Positions 1 through 10,900 of a stretch of 64,000 nucleotides of DNA are shown here, one piece after another. Location of the stretch: contig JBMOQX010000040.1 of the NCBI GenBank assembly GCA_049322755.1, positions 15,446 to 79,445 of the forward strand. The letters run 5' to 3'. Position 1 is the first letter of the stretch. The number at the start of each line of letters is the position of its first letter. Position numbers and translations under genes: made by a program. Below the pieces are notes generated by a model. It saw only the letters and a program-made list of their open reading frames with translations. It was not told where the DNA came from and ran no database searches. Source of the stretch: DATIUV01 sp049322755. Lineage in GTDB: Bacteria > Pseudomonadota > Gammaproteobacteria > Burkholderiales > UBA6910.

Positions 1-413
1 ATCACGCCGCGCTCGTCGCGGAACAGCTGGCGCAGGCGCGCGCAGTCGTCCCTGTTGAGCTCCGAGAGCACCATGCGGTCGCCGGGGCGCCGCAGCCGCG
101 CGACGATGCGCGGCGACCCCGGATAGAAACGCAGGCCGCCGCGCCGGTTCTCCGCCGCCACCGCGTCGAGGTACGGCTGCAGCAGCGCCGGCGCGTCGTC
201 GCGGCCCCAGACGCGTCCGATCCCGTCCTGCCACTCCTTGAGCTTCTGCGCCCATTCGTGCTGCAGGTCGTAACGGCCGATGCCCGCGTGGGTGTCCAGA
301 TAGCAGAACGGCTTGTCCTTGGCCGCCAGCGCCAGCGTAAGCCGCGCCAGCAGCGCGTGCTTGACCACGTCGGCAAAGTTTCCGGCATGGAACAGGTGTC
401 GGTAAGCCAGCAT
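1..413 (-). CDS. rlmJ: 23S rRNA (adenine-2030-N6)-methyltransferase RlmJ, N-terminal part
   Basis: The first 137 residues of RlmJ; the gene runs off the left edge of the window. RlmJ uses SAM to methylate N6 of A2030 in 23S rRNA before the ribosome is assembled. The start MLAYRHLFHAGNFADVVKH matches the family hallmark (xYRHxFHAGNxADVxKH), which also fixes the start codon. Further on, the conserved LDTHAGIG segment (near residue 40) and a YPGSP segment are visible. The family is about 280 aa, so roughly half is present. It stands alone, and the next gene on the same strand is unrelated. Confidence 0.93.
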   Translation of the reverse strand, partial: MLAYRHLFHAGNFADVVKHALLARLTLALAAKDKPFCYLDTHAGIGRYDLQHEWAQKLKEWQDGIGRVWGRDDAPALLQPYLDAVAAENRRGGLRFYPGSPRIVARLRRPGDRMVLSELNRDDCARLRQLFRDERGV

Positions 414-454
414 GGGCGATGCGGGAGGCCGCCGCCGCGCAAGGGCGGCGAAAG

Positions 455-1054
455 TCAGCGCCCGGCCGCGGGAAGGTCCCGCAGGGCCGGCGCGATGTAG
501 CCCGACAGTTTCGACAGCGCGCGGCTGTACGCCGCCGCCAGCGCGTCGTAGCCGGCGGCGCCCACCGGCTCCCGCGCCGCGGAACGTCCGGCGGAGACGA
601 TGTCGCCCTTCGCGCTCTGCACCGTCCACAGCGCCTCCAGCACCACCTCGCCGCCCACCGTACCGTCGAAACGCCGGAAGTCCACCAGCACCCGGTAGTC
701 CGCGGCGGCCGCGGCGGCGGCGGGATGGGCCACCACCTGCGGGTTGCCGCTGAGGCGAGAGAGGTTCTCCGCCAGCACCCGCGGCACCTCGTCCCGGAGC
801 GGGCCGGCCCAGCGGTGCTGCTGGGCGATGGCCACCTCGTTGGCGCCGGTCCGGCTCACCAGCTGCGGGCGGTCCACCGCTTCGGGCAGCGTCACCGCGG
901 CGACGCCGACACTGGGCCGGCCGGCGGTGGCCGCCGGGCCCGGCGCCGACACCGCCGGCGCCTGCGGGCTCAGCGTGTAGAACCTGGGTGCTGGCGAGGT
1001 GCCGCAGCCGGCGGCGAGCAGCGCGACGAAAAGGCTGGGCAGGGCGCGTTTCAC
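455..1054 (-). CDS. pqiC: PqiC-family (ABC-type transport auxiliary) lipoprotein
   Basis: A 199-aa predicted outer-membrane lipoprotein of the PqiC/YmbA family. It starts at GTG and has a signal peptide ending in a lipobox, LAAGC, with Cys17 as the lipidated residue. The mature part begins with the family motif PRFYTLSP and has the mixed alpha/beta body of the ABC-type transport auxiliary fold. In Escherichia coli PqiC anchors the PqiAB lipid-transport bridge in the outer membrane. Its GTG overlaps the TGA of the upstream small frame (GTGA), the usual coupling in pqiABC, but upstream pqiA and pqiB are reduced to a 56-codon fusion. The protein is complete but probably has lost its partners here. 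Confidence 0.85.
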   Translation of the reverse strand: MKRALPSLFVALLAAGCGTSPAPRFYTLSPQAPAVSAPGPAATAGRPSVGVAAVTLPEAVDRPQLVSRTGANEVAIAQQHRWAGPLRDEVPRVLAENLSRLSGNPQVVAHPAAAAAAADYRVLVDFRRFDGTVGGEVVLEALWTVQSAKGDIVSAGRSAAREPVGAAGYDALAAAYSRALSKLSGYIAPALRDLPAAGR

Positions 1055-1221
1055 GGTTTCTCCTCCGGCTTGCCCCGGATCAGCGCTTCCGGATGCTGTT
1101 CCAGGTATTCGGTCAGAACGCGCAGCGAGGCGGCGGCGCGCGAGACTTCCCGCAGCGTCTCGCGCAGATCCTGCTGCAGCAGGTCGCATTCGTGGCAGGC
1201 GATGAGCGCGTGCGTGGTCAC
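1051..1221 (-). pseudogene. pqiA-pqiB deletion fusion (56 codons)
   Basis: An open frame of 56 codons starting at GTG 1221. The first part, TTHALIACHECDLLQ, looks like the N-terminus of PqiA with its first CxxC zinc motif. The rest, LREVSRAAASLRVLTEYL and HPEALIRGKP, looks like the extreme C-terminus of PqiB. A normal pqiA plus pqiB would need nearly 3 kb, so an in-frame deletion has joined the start of one to the end of the other while keeping the GTGA coupling to pqiC. Whether the peptide is made is unknown. The PqiA/PqiB match is from memory of those families, not a search. Confidence 0.7.
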
Positions 1222-1251
1222 TGGATCGCCTCCGGCAATGACGGCCGATCG

Positions 1252-1617
1252 TTACAGCTTGGTGTACTTGGTCGACCTGCCCCGGGACTTCTCCACCGGG
1301 TACTTGCGTGCGTTCAGCGCCAGCTTCTTCTCCGCCGCCGCCGCCGGATCGACGCCCAGCTTGTCGGCGAGCCGCACCAGGAACAGCAGCACGTCGGCAA
1401 TCTCCAGCTCCACCTCGGCCAGCACCTCGGGCGGCAGGCTGGCGCTCTGCTCCAGCGTGAGCCACTGGAAATGCTCCAGCAGCTCGCCGGCCTCGCCCGC
1501 CAGGGCCATCGCCAGATTCTTGGGATTGTGGAACTGGTCCCAGTCGCGCTCGGCGGCGAAGGCCCGCAGGCGCGTGCGCAGCTCCTGCAGCGAATCGGCG
1601 GTGCGGTTTCGGGTCAA
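1252..1617 (-). CDS. MazG-like nucleotide pyrophosphohydrolase
   Basis: A 121-aa protein of the all-alpha NTP pyrophosphohydrolase superfamily (RS21-C6/dCTPase branch). It probably hydrolyses non-canonical or excess dNTPs to NMP and pyrophosphate. The metal-binding helices are visible: GEAGELLEHFQW (ExxE) near residues 41-52 and EIADVLLFLVRLADKLG (ExxD) near 71-88. The C-terminal basic tail, KYPVEKSRGRSTKYTKL, is typical of this subfamily. Length is normal for a single-domain member. It lies 30 nt upstream of the pqi remnant on the same strand. Confidence 0.88.
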   Translation of the reverse strand: MTRNRTADSLQELRTRLRAFAAERDWDQFHNPKNLAMALAGEAGELLEHFQWLTLEQSASLPPEVLAEVELEIADVLLFLVRLADKLGVDPAAAAEKKLALNARKYPVEKSRGRSTKYTKL

Positions 1618-1838
1618 GGTCGGGCGGTCCGGACGTGGTTGGCCTACGGCGGATCGCCGATACTATAGCGCAAGGCGCCGCGGGCCGAGGGGCCGCCGCC
1701 TCAGGAGCATGCGCGCTCCAGGCGCGTGATCGGCTCCGCCGCGCTGCGGACCGTTGTCGCGGGAAGGGCGGCGGCGGAACTCCGCGATGACGCGGGGGAC
1801 TAAAATGACGCCTGACCGACACCCCGCCCGGCCACCCG

Positions 1839-2297
1839 ATGCTGAAAACCCTCAAGAGCCTGATCGACGATTTCGGCGGCGGGAACGCCGCCCCCGGCGG
1901 CACGCTGGAACGCCGCGAGCTGCAGGACGCGGTGGCGGGCCTGCTGCACGAGATGATGCGCTCTGACATGCAGGAACACCCCGAGGAAGCGGCCGCCGCC
2001 GCGCAGGCGATGGGCGCGCTGTTCGGGCTCTCCGGCGCCGAAGCGCACGCGCTGGTGGCGCAGGCCGGCGACCGGGCCCGCCGGTTCACCTCCTACTTCG
2101 GCCCGGTGTCGCTGATCAAGCGCCATTACGGCCAGGCCGAGCGTATTGCCCTGGTGGAGCACCTCTGGCGCATCGCCTACGCCGACGGCGGCCTCGACCC
2201 CCACGAAGACCACTTCGTGCGCAAGATCGCGCACCTGCTCTACGTCTCCAATACCGACGCCATGCTGGCGCGCTCGCGGGCGCGCCCGGCGCGCTGA
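1839..2297 (+). CDS. TerB-family (tellurite-resistance-like) protein
   Basis: A 152-aa helical protein of the TerB-like fold. The segment YADGGLDPHEDHFVRKIAHL (residues 113-132) contains the acidic DGxxxxxE loop that binds metal in TerB. The N-terminal half is alanine-rich and helical with no membrane segment. Biochemical function in this single-domain branch is unknown; such genes are common in Proteobacteria outside tellurite operons. It converges on the HlyD gene, with only 4 nt between the two stops. Confidence 0.72.
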   Translation: MLKTLKSLIDDFGGGNAAPGGTLERRELQDAVAGLLHEMMRSDMQEHPEEAAAAAQAMGALFGLSGAEAHALVAQAGDRARRFTSYFGPVSLIKRHYGQAERIALVEHLWRIAYADGGLDPHEDHFVRKIAHLLYVSNTDAMLARSRARPAR

Positions 2298-2301
2298 CCC
2301 C

Positions 2302-3678
2302 TCAACGCTCCCGCCCGGCCTCGTGAGCGGCCTTCTGCACAGGAGACAGCACGTACTCCATTACGGTGCGGTCGCCAAGGTGTATCTCCGCGCTCACACG
2401 CATTCCTGGCGACAGTGGAAGTTCCACTCCATCAAACGCAAGATGGCCCTCCTTGAAGGTAACGAGCGCTTTGTAGTAAAGACCCGAGCCCTGCGCCGCT
2501 CCCGCCGGCTCGGCCCGAGGCGATGTTTCCGAGGCGTCTGCGCCAATGTGCTCCACGACGCCCTCCAGCATCCCGTATTTCTGGAACGGGTACGCTGCGA
2601 GCTTGACCTTGACCGATTGGCCGGGCCGGACGAAGCCCACGTCCTCGTTCGGCACCCAGACCTCGGCGCGCAGGCGCTCGTCCCTCGGGACGATCGTGAG
2701 CAGCACGCTGCCCGGCTGGGTCACGGTGCCGATGGTATGCGTGGCCAGATCCTTGACGATGCCCGCCTGCGGCGCCTTGAGCTCCATCAGCTCGCGACGG
2801 TGCTGCTGCTTGGCGACCTCCTGGTCCAGCTTGTCCAGGCTGGCCTGAATCTCGCCGCGTTCGACATGGAGGCGCCGCCGGTACTCGCTCTGGATCTGCG
2901 CGAGCTTGCTCTCCGAAGTTCGCATCTCCGCGCGGGCCGCCTCGATGAGATGCTCCTGGGTGCGCAACTCCTGCTCCTTTTCGATCCGCTCCCGACGCTT
3001 GTCGCTCGCCATCAGGGGCCCGGCAAACCCGTCTTTCGCGAGTTTCTCGTACGCTGCCTCCTGCTGCCGGTAGTAGGGCAGCGTCTCCGCAAGCTTGTCG
3101 CGCACCTGTTCGGCCGCAGCGAGATCCCGGCGCGCCTTCTCCCGCTTGGACTGCTCCTCTGCCATCGCCGCTGCCAGCGCCGCGCGATTCGCGCCAAACT
3201 GCGCCTCGATCTCACCGAACAAGTCAGGAGCCTCGCCGGGAAGAGGCGTAAACGCCCGGCCAGCGAGCTCGGCGTCGATGCGCCGCAAGGTCAGCCGCTT
3301 TCGCTGCCGCTCGGCGTCGAGCGCCTTGGCGTCCGCCTCGGTGACCAGCGCGTCCATGCGCATCAGCACCTGCCCCGTCGATACCTCCTGGCCTTCCTTG
3401 ACGAGGATCTCCTTGACGATGCCGGCTTCCGCCGGTTGCACGATCTTGAGATAGGAAAGGGGCACCAGCTTGCCGTCGGCGACCGCCACGATGTCGAGCC
3501 GGCCGAGCATCGACCACAGCAGGAGCCCGCCCAGCAACGCGAGCAGCGACCAAAGGACGTAACGGCTGAACGCCGCCGGCGGCGTATTCTGGATCCGCAG
3601 CAGCGGCGGCGAGAATTCCTGCGCCGGCGGCTCTGCGGGAGCCAGAGCGGCGGCGAGTTTTCGCGTGAGGCTCGCCAT
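2302..3678 (-). CDS. HlyD-family type I secretion membrane fusion protein
   Basis: A 458-aa periplasmic adaptor that joins the inner-membrane ABC exporter to an outer-membrane TolC-type channel. One N-terminal membrane helix (about residues 40-59) is followed by the signature VADGKLVPLSYLKIVQPAEA, a long coiled coil rich in Glu/Arg/Ala (about 110-310), and a C-terminal barrel with ELKAPQAGIVKDLATHTIG. The ATG at 3678 is chosen, but a GTG at 3684 overlaps the stop of the glycosyltransferase (GTGA) and would add only two residues. It is the last gene of the RTX secretion run. No TolC homologue is present in the window. Confidence 0.93.
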   Translation of the reverse strand: MASLTRKLAAALAPAEPPAQEFSPPLLRIQNTPPAAFSRYVLWSLLALLGGLLLWSMLGRLDIVAVADGKLVPLSYLKIVQPAEAGIVKEILVKEGQEVSTGQVLMRMDALVTEADAKALDAERQRKRLTLRRIDAELAGRAFTPLPGEAPDLFGEIEAQFGANRAALAAAMAEEQSKREKARRDLAAAEQVRDKLAETLPYYRQQEAAYEKLAKDGFAGPLMASDKRRERIEKEQELRTQEHLIEAARAEMRTSESKLAQIQSEYRRRLHVERGEIQASLDKLDQEVAKQQHRRELMELKAPQAGIVKDLATHTIGTVTQPGSVLLTIVPRDERLRAEVWVPNEDVGFVRPGQSVKVKLAAYPFQKYGMLEGVVEHIGADASETSPRAEPAGAAQGSGLYYKALVTFKEGHLAFDGVELPLSPGMRVSAEIHLGDRTVMEYVLSPVQKAAHEAGRER

Positions 3679-3680
3679 GA

Positions 3681-4901
3681 TCACTGCGCCCCCATGGCGA
3701 CAACCGGCCCGGCGCACCGCAGCGGCGCCGCCTTCACGAGGCTCACGACGCGCGCGATCGCCGCCTCCCGGGACCATCCCGCATACCGGGCGGCAAACGC
3801 TTCTGCCGCTTCCCAGTAGGAGGCGCCGCGGAGCACGTCGAGGAAGGCCGCGCGCAAGTCCGCCGCCGAATACGGCTGCCGCGCCGTGCGCCCCGCCCCG
3901 ATCGCCTCGACCCTGTTTGCCGTGAGCGCCTGCTCGGCCTGCAACGGCAGCAGGGCCAACGGAATTCCGGCGATCAAGGCTTGGGCGGTGAGGCCGGCGC
4001 CACCGTGGGCAACGACCAGGTCGGCGGAGGCGATCAGTCGCTCCATCTGGACCGGCTCGCTGATGACTTTCACCTTCTCATTGGAGCGAGACGCGCACCA
4101 CTGAGCACTCGCGCCCGGAAGGACGGTCAGTGCAGAGGCGGCGGTAGCGCTGATCGCGTCCAGAACCTCGCTCAGCCGCTCCATTTCCGGCGAGAGATAA
4201 GCGAGGATTCGCGGCCGCGCTCCGATCGGCCAGTCGATGTCCCGCGTCACCCCGAGGTCGCCGAGGTTGCCGACGTACTCGACGTCGTAGCGCGGCCCCC
4301 ACGGATCGAGTTCCGGATAGGTCGCCAGCAGCACCGGTCCCGCAGCGAAGAGATCCGACACCGACTCCAGGGTCTCCCGGCGCTCCCGGGACAGCAGCCG
4401 GTTGATCCCGCCAAGCGCGGCGTGATCGGCTTTTTCCAGCCTCTCTTCGGGAACGCCATCGGCGGGACGCAACGGAGGAGTCGGGTTCCCCCTCGGTGGC
4501 ACCTGAAAACCGTTGGCGAGCGTCACCGCCGGGATGCGGGCAACGCGGACGGCAAGCAGGGCGGTCGGCGCGTAGTCCGCCACCAGCACATCCGTTCGCG
4601 CCAGGTTGAGCAGTCCGACCCAACCCTGCGTCAGTCCAAGCAAGCCGGCGAAATCGCCGTAACCCTGCTGCAGCAGCAGGTCGCCGAAATTGACGGGCGC
4701 CGGTGTGCTGGTCTTCCGCCTCAGCCGCGGCGCCGCCACGTGCGGAAATCGCTCCCGGGTCAGTACCTGCGCCGCCGAGCGCGGATCGGGGGTGGCGAAG
4801 ATCACGTCATGACCTTCCGCGCGAAGGCGTCGCGCCACGGGAAGCAACCGGGCGAAGTGGCCCAAGTGTCCGCCCAGCTCCCATGCGAAGAAGATCCGCA
4901 T
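3681..4901 (-). CDS. UGT/MGT-like glycosyltransferase (GT1 type)
   Basis: A 406-aa cytoplasmic GT-B fold enzyme. The N-terminus MRIFFAWELGGHLGHFARLL is a typical acceptor-domain start. The donor-binding domain holds ADLVVAHGGAGLTAQAL and IPLALLPLQAEQALTANRV (about residues 293-330), the equivalent of the HGG...P...Q motif of nucleotide-sugar-dependent GT1 enzymes. Its substrate cannot be read from sequence. It sits between the giant RTX gene (22 nt upstream) and hlyD (overlapping), so it is probably co-transcribed with the secretion genes. It could modify the secreted protein or make a surface glycolipid. Confidence 0.85.
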   Translation of the reverse strand: MRIFFAWELGGHLGHFARLLPVARRLRAEGHDVIFATPDPRSAAQVLTRERFPHVAAPRLRRKTSTPAPVNFGDLLLQQGYGDFAGLLGLTQGWVGLLNLARTDVLVADYAPTALLAVRVARIPAVTLANGFQVPPRGNPTPPLRPADGVPEERLEKADHAALGGINRLLSRERRETLESVSDLFAAGPVLLATYPELDPWGPRYDVEYVGNLGDLGVTRDIDWPIGARPRILAYLSPEMERLSEVLDAISATAASALTVLPGASAQWCASRSNEKVKVISEPVQMERLIASADLVVAHGGAGLTAQALIAGIPLALLPLQAEQALTANRVEAIGAGRTARQPYSAADLRAAFLDVLRGASYWEAAEAFAARYAGWSREAAIARVVSLVKAAPLRCAGPVVAMGAQ

Positions 4902-4922
4902 CGTCGCAGCCCCGGTCGATCG

Positions 4923-7900
4923 TCAGACGAACTCCATGATGCCGTCCTGCAGACCCGCAGGCGGCTGCAGTGGCTGCCCCTGCGAACCGAACGCCGGATC
5001 GCCCAACGTCCTTTGCGCGGCGTCGACTGCCACCCCGGATAGCGTTCCCTGCCGGCCGTACCCGTACGCAAGGTCGCCGCCCAGCGCGGCGTCGTCCCGG
5101 CCAGCCAGGTGGAACTGCCCCAGAACGTGGGCCACCGACCAGCCGGCGGCAAGGCGAGAATCGCCCTTGCGTGCGGCGTCAAATTCATCCGCCAGCCCCG
5201 CGAAGTCGAACGTCTGCACCTTGCGGTTCAACAGCGGATCGCTCGACGTGGCGTCGAACGCCGCCATCGCCTCCGCGATCACCTGCAGCGTCGTTACCGT
5301 GCACACACCCTTGTACCAGTCCTCCAACACCAGTTCGTCGCCGCAGCCGGCGTCCAGCACCAGGTCGCTGCCGGACTTGCGGAGCCCGAGATCCGCGTAG
5401 CGGATACCGCCGCCGAGGCTCAGCGTGTCGCCCCGGCCGTCATTCCTGGCGAACTCGACAGAGTCCCTGCCGTCACCGCGATTGAACGCGACGACGTCGC
5501 TGCCGCTTCCCGCGGAAAGCCTGTCGTCGCCGCGGCCGCCGGCGAGGAAGTCGCTGTCGTCCCCACCGTAGAGCGCGTCTTCGCCCGAGTTGCCCAGCAG
5601 CGCGGAGCGTCCGGCGTCGCCACGAAGCTCGTCGTTTCCAGCCCCGCCGTCCAGAATGTCGTTGCCGGCGCCGCCGTAAAGCTTGTCGCGGTTGTCGCCG
5701 CCGTACAGGTAGTCGCTGCCGTCCTCGCCGTACAGGGCATTGCCCCCCGCGTTGCCCCAGACCGCGTTGTCGCCGGCGTTGCCCCAGCCGTCAGTCGCCG
5801 CCCCGGTGAGGTAGAGCGCCTCGACGTGGGCCGGGAGCCGGAAGTTGACACTGGCAAATACGCGGTCGAAGCCCTCGTCGGCCTGCTCCACGACCAGATC
5901 CGAAACGCACTCGCCGCCGCAGCCCTTCGAGCGGTGGCCGTCGCAGTCGTCCCCGGAACCATGCCCCCCATGCCCGCCGTGGTCGTCATCGCACCCTCCG
6001 GCGTGATGATGGTGCTCGCCATCCGAATGCTCGTCATCGTCGTGCGACGATCCGTGCACGCCCGCCGCCCTCTTGCCTTTCCCTTGGCCGCCCTTGCTGC
6101 CCGGGTTGCCCGGCGACGTGCCGGGGCCGTCGTTCCAGTTGTCATCGTGCCCGGGCGGCGGCGGGTCCTCGCCGTTGCCGACGCCCTCGTTGCCCTTGCC
6201 CGTCGCGCAGACCTGATCGACGTAGTACATGTCGTCGCCCAGGCCGCCGACCATGGTGTCGCCGCCGCGGCCGCCGTCGATGGTGTCGTCGCAGGCCGTC
6301 CCGAGAAGGTAGTCGTTGCGGGCAGTGCCGACGATCGTATGGCCATCGCACGCATCCACGGACAGCAGGAAAACGTCCGACGCCGTCGCGCCGAAGAGGT
6401 CCGTCGCCGTGACGCGGATTTCGAGCGGCGCGTCCGGGCTCGGCGGCGCCTCGCCGCTCAGCATCAGTGTGGAGGCGTCGAACGTCAGCCAATCCGGCAG
6501 CGCGGTACCGTCGGCCAGCGCCGCTGCGTACGCGAGCGTGTCGCCGAGATCGATGTCCGCGAAGGCGTCCGCCGGCACTTCGATGCCGAAGACCTCGTGC
6601 GCCTCGAGCTCCACGTCGGCCAGGGGCGTCACCAGGAACGGCGCGTCATTGCTGCCCGTGATCTCGATGACGATGTCGGCCGCCGCCGCAAGCGGGTCGA
6701 GCGCGTCGTCGTCCATCACCGTGTAGGCGAACGTTTCGACCAGCGTCTGCCCCTCGCCCAGCGTCTGGACTGTCTCGAGCCCGTTGTCGAGCGTGTAGCA
6801 GAAACTGCCGTCGCTCGCCAGCGCGAGCGAGCCGTAGACGCCGGCGAAGGCACCCGTCGTGGTGACGGTCAGCACCGTGTCGCGGTCGGGATCGCTGTCG
6901 TTGGCCAGGGCGTTCCCGGAGGCGACCAATGGCCCGTCCTCCTTGACGCTCGCGGCATCGTCGCCCGCGACCGGCGCGTCGTTCGCGCCGGTCACCGCGA
7001 TCGTAAGCGTCGCCGCGGAACCCACCAACCCGTCGAAAGCTTCGTAGTCGAAGCGCTCCTCGACGACCTCGCCGCCGCGCAGCGCCTGCGCCGCCGCGTT
7101 GTCGAGCTGGTAGACGTAGGCGCCGTCCGCCGCCAGCGCGAGTTCGCCGAGCGCGGTGGCGAAGACGCCGGGCGCCGCGACGGTCAGCACCGTGCCGCGA
7201 TCGACGTCCGAGTCGTTCGCCAGCACGGTGCCTTCAGCGATGAGGTCGCCGTCTTCCTGCACCGCGCCGGACTCGCCCAGCGCAACCGGGGCGTCGTTGG
7301 TGCCGGCAATGGAGATCGTCAGTTCGCTGCCGCCCGAAAGCGGGTTGAAAGGATCGTTGTCGCTGACGCCGTAGGCGAGGACCACGGTCTCCACCTCGCC
7401 CTCGCCGAGCGCCTGCACCGCCGGATCGTCGTTCGCGAGCACGAAGCTGAAGCCGCCGTGCGCCTCCAGCACAAGCGTTCCGTAGGGGCTCGCGGTTACG
7501 CCCGGCGTCGTCACCGTCAGAGTCGCCCCCGGGTCGGGGTCGCCATCGTTCGCCAGCACGCTGCCGGCGACCTCAAGCACCGCGTCCTCTTTCACCATCG
7601 CGGCATCCGCGACGGCCATGGGCGCACGGTTTTCCACGCTCTGCCTCAGCACCTCCGCGGAGAACTCCGGACCGCCGCAGAACGCGAGAGTCTCGATGCC
7701 GTTATCGGCGAAGAACCACCGGGTCAGCGTGACGCGGTCGCCAAGCCCGAAGTCCAGCACCAGGTCGTCGCCGGCGCGCGACAGCGCCACCTCGTCGACG
7801 GCGATGTCCACCAGCAACAGGCGATCGTCGCCCGTCTCGTCGAACACCAAGTCCTGGCCGCCGCCGCGGACGAAGAAATAGGTGTCGTCGCCCGTCCCGC

Positions 7901-10900
7901 CGAAGAGCTGGTCGTCGCCGCCCGCGCCGTTGATCAGGTCGTCCCCGCCTTCGCCAAAGATCGCGTTGGCGACGGCGTTGCCGCGGATGACGTTGCCGAG
8001 CTGGTTGCCGTAGCCCGTGGCGATGCCCGCGGTCAGGTCCAGGTTCTCGACGTTGGCGCCGAGCCGGTAGCCGTCGATGTAAGCCCGGACCGTATCGGTG
8101 CCCTCGCCGTCGAACTCCAGCACCGTGTCGCCGGCGCTGTCGACGTAGTACAGGTCGTCGCCCGCGCCGCCTTCCATCCAGTCGTCGGCGCCGCCGCCGT
8201 CGATACGGTTGTTGCCGGCGTTGCCGAGGATGAAGTTGAAGTCCGCGTTCCCGATCACGCCCAGGTCGGTGTCGCCGGTGAAGATCAGCTCCTCGACGTT
8301 GTCCGGCAGCGCCAGACTCACCGAACTGTACACGACGTCGTAGCCTTCGCCGGGGTTCTCGATCACCGTATCCGCGGTCACGATCACCCGCGGCGCCGGC
8401 TCCTCGTCTCCGGTCCCGATGTCGCAGTCGTCCGGCGGCGGGGGCGGCGGCAAGAACTCCATGACGCCGTCGACGATGTACGTGTCGTCGCCCATGCCGC
8501 CGGCCAGCGTGTCGATCCCTGCGCCGCCGTCGAGGAAGTCGTCGTTCCGGTCGTTCAGATAGCCGTCGTCGCCGCCGTAGAGGTAGTCGGCGCCGTCGCC
8601 GCCGTAGAGGAAGTCGTTGCCGGAGCCGCCGTCCAGCTCGTCGTCGCCCGCGCCGCCGTCCAGGGTGTCGTCGTTGCCGAGATAGTCGCCGTCGCCCGTT
8701 TCGATGCCGTCGTAGCCGCCGAACAGCGTATCGTTGCCGTCGTCGCCGTACAGCTCGTCGTTGCCGGAGCCGCCGTCGATCCAGTCGTCGCCTTCGCCGC
8801 CGTGGATCAGGTCGTCGTTTTGCGCCAGCAGCGTCGTGCCGCCGCCGTAGTCGCTGCCGCCGTACTCGTCGTAGTAGCCGCCGTAGTCGCCCTCGTCGCC
8901 GCCCACGCCGTCGTTGTAGAGCGCGTCGGTGCCGCCGTACAGGTTGTCGTCGCCGTCGCCGCCGAAGATCGAGTCGTCGCCAGCGCCCCCGTCGATGTCG
9001 TCGTCGCCGCCCAGGCCCTCCAGCACGTTGTCGCCGTCGTTGCCCTGGATCCAGTTGGCCAGCGGATTGCCGGTGCCGTCGAGCGTGACCACGTCGGGAT
9101 CGTCGGCAAAATCGCCCAGCAACGCGAGGTCCTCGACGTTCTCGCCGAGCACGAAGCTGGCGCTCGCCTCGACGAAGTCCCGCCCGCCGCCAGCCTCCTC
9201 GACCACCTGATCGCCGCTGGAGTCGACGACGTAGAAGTCGTCGCCGTCGCCGCCCGCCATCAAGTCGTCGCCGGCCCCGCCGTCCAGGTAATCGCCGTCC
9301 GCGCCGCCCAGCAGCGTGTCGTTGCCCCAGTAGCCGTAGAGCTCGTCGTAGCCTCCGAGACCCGAGAGCAGGTTGTCACCGTCGTTGCCGTAGATACGGT
9401 TGTCGAGGTCGTTGCCGGCGCCCGAAAGGTTCTCGAAGCCCTGCAGGCTCAGTTCCTCGACGTTGTCCGCCAGCGTGTGGTCCACGCTGGCGAGCACGAC
9501 GTCGTAGCCGCTGCCAGTCTCCTCGATGGCCACGTCTCCCGCGTCGTCGACGACGTAGTAGTCGTCGCCGCCACCGCCCGCCATCGTGTCGGCGCCCGAG
9601 CCGCCGTCCAGCCAGTTGCCATAGTCGCCCGCGATCAGTGTGTCGTCGCCGCCGTTCCCGTACAGGGAGTCGTAGCCGACGAGGTCCGTCAGCACGTTGG
9701 CCGCGTCGTTGCCGTTGATCACGTTGCTGAGCGAGTTGCCGGTGCCGTCGACGGCGACGGCGCCGACCAGGGTCAGCACCTCGACGCCCGAGGCGAGCGT
9801 GTAGGTAACCGAGCTGTAGACCGCGTCCCGGGAGTACCAGTCCGTTTCGATCACCTGGTCGCGGGCGTCGTCGACGAAGTATTCGGTGTCCGAGTTCGCC
9901 CGGCCGGTCATCGTGTCCGCGCCCTCGCCGCCGTCCAGGTACGCGGCGTTGGAGAGGATGTCGTTGCCCGCGCCGCCGAACAGGCGCGTAAACCAGCCGT
10001 CGTTGCCGGTGATCTCGTTGTCGAGGGTGTTGCCGGTGCCGGTCAGGTCGTCAAAACCCGTGAGCACCAGCCGCTCCACGTTGTCGGACAGCGTATAGTC
10101 TTGCGCGGTAATGACCGTGTCGACGCCCTCGTCGGCCGCCTCGATCACGACGTCGTCGGAATCCGCGATCAGATAGGTGTCTTCACCGGCCTCGCCCTGC
10201 AGCTCGTTGGTGCCCGCCCCGCTCATGAGGACGTCGTCCCCGGCCCCGCCGCGCAGCACATCGTCGCCGTATCCGCCGTCCAGCCAGTCCGAGCCGTCGC
10301 CGCCCAGCAGCAGATCGCTGCCGTCGCCGCCGTGCAGCTTGTCGTCGCCGTCGCCGCCGTCAAGGATGTCGTTCCCGGTGCCGCCGTCCAGCAGGTCGGC
10401 ACCGCCGCCGCCGAAGAGCTGATTGTTGCCCACCAGGCCTTGCAGCCAGTCGTTCCCCGCGCCGCCGTCGAGGATGTCGTCGCCGTCCCCGCCGGTCAGG
10501 TAGTCGTCGCCCTCGCCGCCGAGGACCGTGTCGTTGCCCTCCTCGCCGTGCAGGACGTCATTGCCGTCGCCGCCGTCGATCCGGTCGTCGCCGAAGCGGC
10601 CGTAGATCTCGTCGTCCCCAGCGAGGCCGGCAAGGACGTTGTTCTGCGCGTTGCCGTAGATCAGGTTGTCCGAGGCGTCGCCGGTGCCTGCCGCCGCCGC
10701 GCCGATCAGCTCCAGCACTTCCGTCGATCCGGAAAGCGCGAAGTCCGCCGACGCCGCGACAATGTCCCTTCCCTCGCCGTCGAGCTCGATTACCTGGTCG
10801 GCGGAGTCGTCGACAAGGTAGAAATCGTCGCCCACGCCGCCCTGCATCGTGTCCGCGCCCGCGCCGCCGTCCAGGGTGTCGTCGCCCTCGTCGCCGACGA

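Noticed and set aside
455..2089. A 544-codon minus frame covering the PqiC lipoprotein and beyond
   Set aside because: Only the last 199 codons, from GTG 1054, are coherent (signal peptide and lipobox). The upstream part is Arg/Pro-rich shadow of the MazG-like and pqi remnant genes.
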